Shown here in pieces: positions 11,891-22,997 of a DNA stretch of 64,000 bases. The notes beneath the pieces are model-generated. The model was not told where the DNA came from and made no database searches. It worked only from the letters and a program-made list of their open reading frames with translations. The stretch is from Fragilariopsis cylindrus CCMP1102. Taxonomy: Eukaryota; Bacillariophyta; Bacillariophyceae; Bacillariales; Bacillariaceae. Position numbers and translations under genes: made by a program. How positions within the stretch are numbered: the first letter of the stretch is position 1; each line of letters opens with the position of its first letter. The DNA is taken from positions 1 to 64,000 of the forward strand of contig FMBT01000375.1 in the NCBI GenBank assembly GCA_900095095.1, written 5' to 3'.

Positions 11891-14800
11891 ATGTTGTTTA
11901 AAATTGTATCATTATTATTATTATTCCTATTATCGTCGTTGTATAATACTACGTCAGTGTCGTCGTCGTCGGTAGAATCAGACAAAAATTATGTTCATAA
12001 TGATAGAAGTAGTAATGTTGATATAGAAAAAATATTAGATACTATGGATTGGAAGGAACAGATTGGTCAAATGATACAAATTGATATAAATGTATTACTT
12101 ACTACTACTACTGATGATACTACTGATAATGATAATACTACTGCTGATGATACTACTACTCCTGTTACTTTCAATCAAACATTACTAAATTATTATATTG
12201 GTGAATTAGGTATTGGTAGTGTATTAAATAATCATTATAAATGGACATCTGCACAATATAGAACAGAAGTTATTAGATTACAAAATACAGCAAAAACTTA
12301 TTCCCAAAGAAAAAGTTCAAAAATACCAATACCTGTAATATGGGGTTTAGATAGTATCCATGGTAGTAATTATATTGTGGATACGGTATTAACACCCCAA
12401 CCAATTAATATAGCAGCAACTTTTAATGTAACAATAGCGTACCAGGCTGGTAAATTAGCATCGTATGATACCAGAAAATCAGGTATCACATGGTTATTTA
12501 GTCCATTATTAGGTTTAGGTGGTTGGAATCCATTTTGGTCACGTATATATGAAACATTCGGTGAAGATCCTATATTAGTAAGTCTTGTCTTTATATTAAT
12601 TATTATTACTTTATCTTTTACAACGTTCGTTTTTTACATCGCATTGCTTGCTGCTCATCGAGGATATCATGCCGTCCAGTCCAGTCCAGTCCAGTCCAGT
12701 CCAGTCCAGTCCAGTCCAATTCAAACTTTATCTTGTCTTCGATTGGTATCAATTCTACAGTATTCCTCCCAACAAAAATTGCTGGGTTTGTGTACACCGC
12801 ACCACATTTTATGTGGTGGTTCAATATGAAAAAATTTCCTGGAATAGATTTTGTTTTGTTTTGTTTCATCTTGTTTTGAAGATATATTTGTCCATCATTT
12901 TCTTCTGTCGATTTGTCACGGTACCGACAATGGGAGCGTCAACGTCAAAAACCGCCCCATTTGTTTCTGTTTACCTGTTTCTATTTCTGTTTATTCGGTC
13001 GTCCTCCCCACCAATTACTTCCACCACCAACAGAACAATGATATTCTATTTCTCCCATGTGCTTCAATATTGCCGTACTCTACGAACGTCTTATAGTTCT
13101 TTTCTCTCTGCTCTCTCTGCTCTCTGTCTCTTTCATTACGTTTTACGTTTACATTCGGCGTATATTATTATGTAGGTTGGTGATATGGCATTAAGTATGA
13201 TTACTGGTATACAAGAATATGATCCTATCGTAAAAGACGACAAATCAAATCCATTTAAAATGATAACACCATCTAAAGCAGCAGCATGTGGTAAACATTG
13301 GATTGGATATTCATTTCCACATAATGGACATGATCGTAGTCCATCCTATATATCAAAAAGACAATTATATTCCTATTTTATATTACCATGGAAAAAAGTA
13401 TTATCATCTGGTCGTGGTCATGGTCATGGGGATCATAAAAAGTTAATGACAATAATGGAATCATACACATCATTTGATGGTGGTGTACCAAATGTTATAA
13501 ATCGTTATTCATTAGATCATATATTAAGAAACGAAATGAGATTTAATGGTGCTGCTATTACTGACTATAATGAGGTATTAAACACACAAAATTTCCATCA
13601 TATTGTACCTAATATAACAGATGCATATTATAAAGTATTAACAGAGTCTAGTAGTATTGATATGTCAATGATTGGTGCCAATGAATTTGATATTAAATCC
13701 TATTTGAATCAATGTCCAAATTAAAAGATATGAAAAATCGTATGAATAATAACATGTTTAAAGATCGTGTAAGAGAGAGTGTACGTCGTATATTACAACT
13801 AAAAAAAGATTTACATATGTTTGAAGAAAGTTTTGACTTAAAACCATTAGTAGAAGAGGATGATGATGATAATGATGATTATAATAGTCCCTATCTTCGT
13901 GATGGTAATAATGACAATATTAAAATATCTACTAAAGATATACAAACAGTATTAGAAATGACACGTCAATCAATGATATTAACAAAAAATGAGAATAACG
14001 CATTACCATTGTTACAACAAACTATAAAACTAGAAGAACAAGAAGAACAACAGCAACAACCACGAAAATTAAAAGTATTAATAACAGGTCCAACATCCAA
14101 TTCATTAAGTTTTCAATCAGGTGGTTGGACTGGTGAATGGCAGGGTATTGATTCACATAAAGAATCAGATTGGTTTACATACGGAAACACTGTATTAGAA
14201 GCAATGAAGCTGGATGGAGATTTGTTTGATGTTACATATGAATGTGGTGTTGATTATTCAGGTAATGATTGTAATAATAGTGAAAATAATGATAATGATA
14301 ATTCAGCATCATCTTTTACTGACGATGAAGATGAAGACGGACAAGATAATAAGGAACAATATGTACTAAATAAAGTCAAAAAATGGATTCATTGGGGTAG
14401 TAGTAACGACAACAATGGCAATGACAATGACAATGATGACAACTATAATAGTTTTGATGCAATAATTGTCTGTTTAGGTGAAGAAAATTATACCGAAAAA
14501 CCTGGTGATATTACAGATTTAAACCTACCACATGGACAATATTCATTAGTGAAAGCATTAAAGGAAGCTGTCAGAAGTACGACAAAGAAAGATACAAAGA
14601 TTATTCTTATTTACTTTGGTGGTAGGCCAAGATTACTCGATACAATTGTACCAATTGTGGATGCTGTTATAATAGGATTCTTACCAGGACCGTTAGGTGG
14701 AAATGTGATTGCAGATTTTCTAACAGGTCGTATCAATCCAAGTGGAAAATTACCAATCACTTATCCAAAAAATCAAGACTTGTCTGGTTTGCCATACCTG

Positions 14801-15940
14801 CATAGTATATCTGATATGTGTATAGATGATAATGATAGTAATAATAACATACCATGTAAAGTACAATGGCCATTCGGTCATGGATTATCCTATACACAAT
14901 TTACGTATAGTGATATTACATTAAGTACAGAAATATTATACCATCGTTGGCATGATGATGACGACGACGAAGATTTTACTGACACTGATACTGTTAATTC
15001 TGATGATGAGATATTAACCGTAACAGTAACAGTAACAAATAGTGGTATTGTAGGAGGAAGTGAAACTGTTTTATTTTTTACATTTGATGAATTTAGAGAT
15101 ACAACACCAGAATATAAACGACTACGTGGATACCAGAAAATATGGTTAGATCCATATGAATCCAAAACAGTTTCTATACAAATGTCACTAATTGACGACG
15201 ATTTCGAAGATGCTGCAACGGCAGATAATAAAGATTCTTTACGTTTTATTGGTCCACATGATGATACACATTACATCTTACAAAATGGATTACAATTTCG
15301 GGTTGGGATTACCTCTGATGCTGATTGTCGTATGGATCCTATGTCTACTTTATGTGCACCTAATCTTGTTACGATACAAACTGAAAAGGATTATATTGGT
15401 GCATGTGAGGCAGCATGTAAATTATGGAAAACAAGTAAATGTGACAGTGCAATATTTCCATCACCAACAACTGCAAGTTGTAGGAATGCCTGCGTATCAA
15501 TTCATAACAATAATGATGAAAATGGTAGTGGTAATGGATCAAAACAATTAAATAACGATGGATGGGGTTGGACGTATGTTTTATGTTTAGAATCCCTGGT
15601 ATGGAATGATCAATTTGATTCGAATAAGGATTGTTGGAAATTGCGATCATTCTGTCGGGATGTACTGAGTACACCTGGATATGACGAATTTGGGAATGGT
15701 GGAGGAACAACAACGATTGGTAGTAGTAGTAGTAATCGAGGAGGAGGAGGAAGTAACGACACTCCTTCCAAAACATCGTTACCTGTACTTGTTGCACTTA
15801 TTTCTGGTATAATTGCTTCAATTGTGATTAATTGTACAATAAGAAGAAGGAGCGGGGATGGTAGTACCACCACCAAAAGCGCCAAAACCTATGGCGATGT
15901 CCAATTCACTCCTGTCAACGTCAATGAAGTAGTGTGTTAA
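11891..15940 (+). CDS. Glycoside hydrolase family 3 beta-glucosidase, membrane-anchored
   Basis: Likely removes glucose from beta-glucans outside the cell or in the vacuole. An N-terminal signal peptide ('MLFKIVSLLLLFLLSS') precedes the GH3 barrel ('IPVIWGLDSIHGSN'). Exon 1 (11891-12577) splices over a 598-nt intron (12578-13175) to 'VGDMALSMITGIQ', giving the family motif 'GEDPILVGDMA'. Next come 'ACGKHWIGYS' and the nucleophile loop 'AAITDYNEV' (Asp). The C-terminal GH3 domain has the acid/base region 'CLGEENYTEKPGD' and 'GRINPSGKLPITYP'. A fibronectin-III-like domain, a Cys-containing segment, one membrane helix ('LPVLVALISGIIASIV') and a short tail ending 'VNVNEVVC' follow. One base appears to be missing near 13705, where the frame changes inside an otherwise continuous domain. 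I read that as a sequence indel. Total is about 1150 residues. Substrate (chrysolaminarin or wall beta-glucan) is inferred. Confidence 0.9.
12578..13175 (+). other. Long intron of the GH3 gene with a CCAGT tandem repeat
   Basis: The donor is GTAAGT at 12578 and the acceptor is 'tattatgtag' ending at 13175. At about 12674-12718 the pentamer CCAGT is repeated about eight times. The intron is several times longer than the 98-214 nt introns of the neighbouring E(z) gene. It contains chance open frames but nothing recognisable. Confidence 0.85.
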
Positions 15941-16129
15941 CTAATAATATCACAGAAAATTAATTGTGTAGAATAATGATAAATAAATCACCTGTACTAA
16001 GTAAGTGTGTGAGTTCAATACACTGGTATTATAGCTTCCTTTTTCTAATCCCACTACTGTAGCATATATACTTGACTTTATAGGTCAATGTAGTAACATC
16101 ATACTCTTGTTTAAGTGGTATGACGGCTT

Positions 16130-16601
16130 TTATTTTTCTTCTACTTCTTCCAATTCTTCATAGGCGAAGTTGTTGGTATTGACACCTGCGTAATTGACTT
16201 TTTCGAATCTTACAACTATGATTGATATTACAATAATGATAATATTATATGAAAAAAGCAATTCCGTTAATATTGTGTGCAGAACGAGTTTGAGAGGTAA
16301 GAATCAGTCATATACAGTAGAACAGTTGACAAAAAGATACTGTTGCTGCTACCTAGTACTCACCCACTGGGTAACGAACACTACCAGGTTTATCTGCAGC
16401 CGCGACGGATGCAACCTCGTTGTACCAGTAGGATTCTTTGCGTTTGATGCGGACCTTGCTGCCTCGCTTAATATCAAAAAGCTCGGTCGTCGTGTGGTGC
16501 GCCGAAGTGGAGGAAACATGTGCAGGAGCTGGTACAAAGGCTTTACTCCCTTGCAAAGAGCATGTTACTACCAAAAGAAGGAGAAGTGCGAAACGAAACA
16601 T
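16130..16601 (-). CDS. psaE: Photosystem I subunit IV (PsaE), nuclear-encoded with plastid targeting
   Basis: PsaE sits on the stromal side of photosystem I, where it helps ferredoxin docking. Exon 1 (16364-16601) and exon 2 (16130-16215) are joined over a 148-nt GT-AG intron, giving 107 residues. The first 21 or so residues form a signal peptide ('[18 protein letters not shown]'). 'SKAFVPAP' follows, an ASAFAP-like motif in which Phe comes just after the cleavage site, as in diatom plastid preproteins. From about residue 44 the PsaE SH3-like domain is complete: '[20 protein letters not shown]', '[15 protein letters not shown]' and '[17 protein letters not shown]'. The domain is about 64 residues, the usual PsaE size. 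In most diatoms I know of, psaE is in the plastid genome, so a nuclear copy suggests gene transfer. The gene converges with the GH3 gene, about 190 bp apart. Confidence 0.93.
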
Positions 16602-17428
16602 GGTTGCTGATTCTACTGTATATTCAAAAGAACTTTGATATTGATGTGTGATGACATCAGTACAGTAGTACATTGCATAGTAGGGCGGCTCACTGTACTG
16701 CTACGACAGACTAGAGCTGCTTCTTCTCTCTCTTATTCTAGAGCTAATCATGTTGCTTTTGCACGTGTACGTATATTTGGGTAGTGGAGGGGAGCTTTGT
16801 GAGACGATAGCTGCATGTTGTAGTGTGCCGTAAGTGGGTTGTGAGCGTGTCAAAAAGTGGGTAGTCGCGCGTCGTAAGTTTGTCATTGTGCGCGGTGCAC
16901 GTCTGGTGCACGACTAAGGACGATCATTGAAAAATGAGATGACATCATCATACTGTAATATAGTAGGTATTTAGTAGTAGGTTAGTACGGTAAGAAGTAC
17001 AGTACACAGCTAACAATAATATGTTAGACGAGCGAGCGAAGGACAGATCTACTGCTATCTGCCTCGTGAAAAACAAAATCGATCGATGCATGCATACCAG
17101 CCCTTCAATTAATTTTCCCAAGTAAATGTATTTTTTGTGCCGGTCGATGTTTTGATGTTGTTTTTTCGATTATATTATCTTTCCTCCTCGAATCTTATTG
17201 TTATCTGTTACTGTACTTCATCTAACTAACAGACGCACGCACGAGCAACATCAAATCAAATAAAACGACAGACCTCGTCTCTTCAGTACTCCTCTGTCCG
17301 TATTTTCGACGATAGACAAATCTGAGGTAGAATAGTGAAACAAACAGAGAAACAAGATACACGATCTATTAACCGATACAACAGTACAACAAACCGATAC
17401 GATACTGAAACGAAACGATTGATCGATC
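16602..17428. other. Intergenic region between divergent psaE and the rhodanese gene
   Basis: No gene is seen. It should hold the psaE promoter (reading leftward) and the promoter of the rhodanese-RRM gene (reading rightward). A short near-repeat of 'tgcacgt' words lies at about 16896-16911. Confidence 0.5.
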
Positions 17429-20084
17429 ATGGCAAAACAAGGTAATGATGACGATCATGATGACGATGATGATCTCCAACAACGAGGCACCGAAATTGAA
17501 ATTGAAAAGAAGAAGAAAAGTAGGAAAAAGAAGAAAAAGGACGAAGACAAAAAGAAACGTAAACGTGATGACGATGATGATGATGATGATGATGATGACG
17601 ACGATATCGTAGTGAAGCTTGAGGAATCAGAAATAAACCAAAAGAAACATAAAAAAGATAAAAAGAAAAAGAAACTCAAAAAGCATAAAAAGTCTAAGAA
17701 GAACAATGACGATGAGATTGACGTTGATGTTGATGACACTGTTGATGCTGCTGCTGAGACTCCTACTGCTTCTCAGCTACAACAAGTTGTAAAAAAGGTC
17801 TTTTCACTATTTCCACAGCCAATAGTAATACCAAGAATTACGACCAGACGACTCTGAGAAAAAAACTGGAGAAAGTGAATAAGGTACTGACAGCACACGC
17901 AGCAAGCAATGAATTAATCCACCAATTGTCTCCCGTTCAAATAAAAAAATTAATGAAGAAACGAGAACAGTATACTGAAGCTTTACTCCAAAATAAGAAT
18001 ACTACTAATAATCACAATAGCAGTAACAGTAACAGTAACAGTACAGTAACAGTAACAGTAACGGATCCTTGTCGAATCATAGTAATAAGAGGAAGAAAAA
18101 GAAACATAAAAAGTCGAAAATAACAATGACGATGACGTTGACGTTGATGTTGATGACACTGTTGTTGTTGCTGTTGCTGAGACTAGTTCTACTGTTCTCA
18201 ACAACAACAACAACAACAACAACCTCGTTTAGTTGCATCATCTGCAATTGAATTTTATGATCCTGTTAAAAAATTATCATCCTTAGAGGAAGAATTAGAA
18301 TACAACGTCAAAGTCAACGAAAGAAGAATAAAAAGATGAGTAAGAAAAGTAAAAGTACTATAGTAGTAGTAGCAATTGCCATGAAGAAGATGAACAACAA
18401 CAGAAAGATGATGATAATAACAAGAATCAACAAAGCATGATGAAGATGATAATATCAAATTTAACATTATTATTATTTATCAATATATTGAACCAGAATG
18501 GGATGAAACAACATATGAACAAATATTATATTCATTAGAAAAAATAGGTAAATCATTACATTAACTGGACGAATGAGATGTGCAAAGAAGGTTTAAATTG
18601 TACATTAACTGGACTCATTCATCCATCATTGAATATTGTAATTCACTCCAACAATTACGTCCCAATGATTTCATACATACTGAATTTAAATTAACAACTA
18701 ATTACCTATTGGACAAAAATTTAAAGAATTAAAAGTATTAAAAGTAATAGAAATTGTAAATATGGTTTAGAAAAATCTAAAATGCCATCATTAACAATCC
18801 AAAATATGCGGGGTACATTTAGAACCAAAACAATATCATGAAAAAATCACTGAAAACAATACTGTGATTATTGATGTACGGAATCATTATGAAGCATCTA
18901 TTGGACGATTTGTTATACCAGAAAATAAAAATACTACTGATCAACCAATATAATGGACCAAAATGGATTGATCCCAAAATGAGAAAATCAACTGAATTTC
19001 CTGCATGGTTAGATAAAGAATCAACCAACGTCAATTGAAAGGAAACAAGTATTAATGTATTGTACTGGTGGTATACGATGTGAACGTGCATCGGCATTAT
19101 TAAAATATAAAATGGATACAGACCCACTACTAAAAATTTAGATATTAAAGGTGTTTTTCAATTACAAGGTGGTATTGATAAATATTTTAAAGAATATCCA
19201 AGGTGGATATTGGAAAGGTAAAAATTATGTTTTTGATAAACGATTTAGTCACGCGCCACCAAAATTAGATGCAATGGAACGTAATAATAATCAAAATAAA
19301 TAATATGGATACGATACGATGATGACGATAATGAGAAAAGAAACCATCCGCAACAACAGAAACAACAACACACAGTAGCCAAGAAGCAATGGGTAAATGT
19401 GAATCATGTTCTAAATCATGGGATATGTATCGGGTAAACGACGTTGTCCAACATGTGGTGTACCATCATTGATATGTAGAGATTGTTTTTTATTAGTAAA
19501 AGAAAAAAAAATTACAAATTTGATTTAAGCAGTATACGATGTGATTTATGTGTCGAACAAAAATACATTCGAAACGTGATTATAAAGAAATTGATAACAA
19601 ATTAATTCAAAATTATGAACAAAAAATGATATCAAAAGGTTTATTAGTAGTTGAAGAAGCTGGATGCAGGCAGGTAGTGGTGAAGCAAAAGCAACAAACA
19701 AAACAAATGGTTATGACGACGACGATGCCAATGATAATGTTAATGTCGTGCTATTGTTGGTGTATCAAATCCAGATAATATAACACGATTGGTAATAAAA
19801 AGTTTAGATAAAGAAAAGACAACAATAGAATCAATTCAAGAATTATTTGAACAGAATTTAGGTGATAATGTGGAATTATAACACATGTTGTATGGAAAAT
19901 TGATCGTAAGACACAAGATTTTATGGGTATGGGTTGGATAGAAATGTTAGATTCCAATGATGCGTCCAAAATTGTCGCATTATCCAATCAATCCAAATTA
20001 AAATTATTTGGAAGACAAATGAAAATTACATTCTCACCAGCTAATTCAAAAGATATATGGCCACCATCCAATAGTAAAGTATGA
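17429..20084 (+). CDS. Rhodanese (TSTD2/TrhO-like), zinc-ribbon and RRM protein, frame-interrupted
   Basis: A Lys/Asp-rich head (17429 to about 17810) precedes a TSTD2-like layout. The N-terminal rhodanese-associated domain is at about 18460-18720 ('YQYIEPEWDETTYEQ'). The rhodanese core is at about 18850-19290, with 'VIIDVRNHYEASIGRF' and the active loop 'YCTGGIRCERAS' (Cys codon 19061-19063). A Cys-rich ribbon follows ('CESCSKSWDMYR', about 19395-19560). An RRM-like domain at about 19760-20050 has 'KSLDKEKTTIESIQELF' and 'GMGWIEMLDSNDASKI'. Bacterial TrhO relatives hydroxylate tRNA uridine and human TSTD2 is poorly known, so an RNA-related role is inferred. The domains are readable only across roughly ten frame changes, nearly all equivalent to one missing base. 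Active-site residues are intact. Either the sequence has local deletions or this is a young pseudogene; the former seems more likely. Confidence 0.6.
17660..18195 (+). repeat. Internal duplication in the Lys/Asp-rich head of the rhodanese gene
   Basis: About 17685-17765 and about 18110-18182 share 'cataaaaagtc', 'aacaatgacgatga' and 'gttgatgttgatgacactgt' in the same order, about 425 nt apart. Both encode a Lys-rich stretch followed by a DDxxDVDVDDTV acidic stretch. Confidence 0.75.
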
Positions 20085-20642
20085 ACAGTTATAAAGTTAT
20101 AAATAAAATAGGAAAAAGTATAAAATAGGAAATAAAATAAAAATCTTAAATTATTTAGGAGGAATCATAGAATATATAGCGCTATTAGTAATAACGTTAC
20201 AGTAGTCGATTTATTAATTTTTACGCATCGACATAAAAACTAAAAGTATTAAGTAAGTTTTAGGTTGGGGATTGAACTTGTCAATAAGTTGAGCTTTATA
20301 TTTAATGCGCTGAATAATAAAAAAGAAGAAGTGCACAACCAATTAGCGTCTGATTATTGTGTGTCGTTCCATCCTTGACGTATGTCATTTTTGATGAGTG
20401 CGTGTGTCGGATGTTGACAACATACTTATGTCATTGGTGTCACGCAGCACGCACATTGCGCATGCTGTGCATGCTGTCATAATGGGCACATGATATCTGA
20501 TTCGTCTTCACAATTTCGCTGTCTTTTACGTAAAATGCAAGAAGCAGCTCCTAAGTACGGCTCGCCAACGTATTTAAATTTCACATAATATTATGGCATA
20601 TGTTGTGGCTGTACTAGAGGTATCGTCGTTAAATTATCTCTG

Positions 20643-20942
20643 TTGGTGCGTCGTTGTTCCCTTCCGAATCAATTTCTTCATCTTCTTCATTTTAAGAATT
20701 GTATTCGCATACAATATATTATGTTCAACAATTGTGGCAATACCCTACAACAATTATAAACTACTACTGTAACTACTTTTACTTTTCATTGCTACATTGG
20801 TGCGTCGTTATTCCCTTCCCAATCAATATCTTCATCTTCCTCATTTTAAGAATTGAATTCGCATCTAGATTGTGTTCAACAATTGTGGCGATACCCTACA
20901 ACAATTATAAACTAGCACTATAACCACTTTTACTTTTCATTT
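20643..20942 (+). repeat. Two-copy tandem duplication (154-bp unit) upstream of the HMG-box gene
   Basis: Copy 1 (from 20643) and copy 2 (from 20797) share 'ttggtgcgtcgtt', 'tcattttaagaattg', 'ttcaacaattgtggc' and 'ataccctacaacaattataa'. Copy 2 ends about 40 nt before the HMG-box start codon, so the duplication probably lies in its promoter or 5' UTR. The rest of 20085-20642 shows no gene. Confidence 0.9.
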
Positions 20943-20984
20943 CTGATAGAATAATAGTAATAAGCAACGACTACTACCTACAGC

Positions 20985-22591
20985 ATGAGAGAATTATCCG
21001 CTCCAGTCGTCAAGTACAAAAAGGCTCCGAGGCTCCAAGGCGTTTCAAGTCATCGTATATGTTCTTTTCAACAGTAAAACACAAAGAAATACGAGCAGAG
21101 TTGATCGAGAAGTACAACGAAAAGGGTCGAAAAGTAAGTGCTTCATTATATTGTATTATGTTATGTTATGTTATGCTATATTTATATAAGTTCAATTTGA
21201 TTTAGTCTATTTCCATGTATTCCTCACTGTTCATTCTTTATTCTGATCTTATTTTATTGCTATCCTTTTATTATATTATTACGTTTCGTTACGCTTACGA
21301 TCACACCACAGCTTAACACTACCGATGTAGCAAAAATGGTTTCTAAAGCCTGGAAAAGCTCATCAGAAGATGATCGTGCTAAGTGGGAGGAGATAGCAAA
21401 ACAAGACAAGGCACGATATGAGAAGGAAAAATCGACATATACAGGACCATGGAAGGTCGCTGTAGTGAAGCATAAGAAGGAAAGAAAAACAATAAAAATA
21501 ATACAGGTGCATTTAAACGTCCAATGTCGGCATTTCTGGCATTCTCGCAAAAGAAACGAAAGGACGTGAAAAGTAAACACCTGGATGCTACAAATAAAGA
21601 TATATCACAAATCCTTGCCAAAATGTGGAAAGATGCCGATATGATCGAAAAAGAAGTGTTCATTACGGAAGAATTTCAACGTCGACAAGAATACAAGGAA
21701 GCGATATCAAAATGGAAACAGATGCGCAGCAGCAGGGTGACGAAGAGACGATAAAATGTAGTGGAGCAGCAATGACAGTACTGTCCTATCCGGGAAGGAA
21801 AATTGCACCAGTCAATATCAACAAGACCCAACAACGATGTACACACGAGAAGTGTTAGTTTCACTAGTGACTCTACTATGAAATCTTCTGTATCTGATAC
21901 TAGTACCACTGTAACATCATATAGCACCAAACTGGCGGCCGATGTTTTTGCACCACCGGTAACCACACCAGTATCAAATCCTTACTATCCTCCCCATTAT
22001 TAATCCTTGTTCAGCGCCTGTAGTATTACCTTCCTCGAGTAATAACCAACAGAAGCAGCAATATCTACCGCCATCATTATATAACTACAATCAACATCAT
22101 TATCATTATCCTCATAGAGAACAACATCCGGTGCATAATGCCTGTAATCAAAGTACACATGACTGCACCAATTCATACGGAACGCAGCACAGTTTGTATG
22201 AACAACATCAAGCGGTATCTGTTCCTAACAGTAATGTGAATACAAATGACGGAGGTGGGCAACCAGCAACAACAACATCCGTACAGATACGGACCCCACC
22301 CCCACCGCCCTACTATAATCAACAAGGTACGATCGATACGGGCATGTCTATCTATTACGAACTACTTCTACTAACATTGTCAGTATATACCTTCATGTTG
22401 TCTCACTCAAGGTTTTTTCTTGTCTCTATACTATGATTTATAACTAAATATTCTATACAGAGAATCAACATCACCAGCCGCCGCCACATGGTGCTTCTGC
22501 TTCTGGATACGAATCCTACTATCAATGTTACGATCAAAATAATGTACAACATCATTATGATCAGAATTATTCACAGCAACAACAACCATAG
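20985..22591 (+). CDS. Two-HMG-box chromatin protein
   Basis: A DNA-bending nuclear protein. Exons are 20985-21133, 21312-22326 and 22461-22591 (GT-AG introns of 178 and 134 nt). HMG box 1 is split by the first intron: 'RRFKSSYMFFSTVKHKEI' then 'LNTTDVAKMVSKAWKS' and 'DRAKWEEIAKQDKARYEKEK'. HMG box 2 is at about 21510-21715: 'FKRPMSAFLAFSQKKR', 'ISQILAKMWKD'. A long Gln/Asn/Pro/Tyr/His-rich tail follows, ending 'DQNYSQQQQP'. The frame changes about five times (near 21030, 21490, 21715, 21840 and 22000), mostly equal to one missing base, as in the rhodanese gene just upstream. Box residues are well kept across the breaks, which favours sequence indels over decay. The ATG at 20985 is the first one in the leader. 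Confidence 0.75.
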
Positions 22592-22997
22592 ACAATCGAG
22601 TCGAATAACCAGTAGGGCGTGTCCGCTTCTCTCTAAAATACGCGCAGTATTAGAGAGGAAATAATTGTAAAATAATACTATATGTATATATATGTACGAT
22701 GAGGGGACACCAACTTAATCATTCATTCACATTGCGGGCGCCCATTTTGGTGAACCCCGGGGAGGGGGGGGGGGGGGGGGGGGGTCGTCTTAAGCCTGAA
22801 TGAACGTGTAAACCACCTGTTATTTTTGTGAAGCCTGTTTAGTGTAGAGAGAAAGAGGGCAGTGGAAGTGTAATTTGTATCATAACATTTTTAATATTTG
22901 AGTTTTTGCATATAAAATCACTATCTAAAAGTAGTACTACTACTACTTCTGTCTACCAGCCTACGGAATCATCAAAAAAATTGGTTTTCTATATATC
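22592..22997. other. Intergenic: inverted repeat and a 21-G run
   Basis: Shortly after the HMG gene stop, 'cttctctctaa' (about 22625) pairs with 'ttagagaggaa' (about 22650) around a GC-rich loop. The run at 22764-22784 is 21 uninterrupted G. No gene is seen. The segment separates two genes that converge (HMG-box on +, renalase-like on -). Confidence 0.7.

Noticed and set aside
12618-13175. Open frames within the GH3 intron
   Set aside because: They come from the CCAGT repeat and pyrimidine-rich sequence. The flanking exons join to an unbroken GH3 motif.
20085-20640. Extra exon after the rhodanese-RRM gene
   Set aside because: The RRM frame ends in a stop at 20082-20084 and the sequence after it shows no coding pattern.
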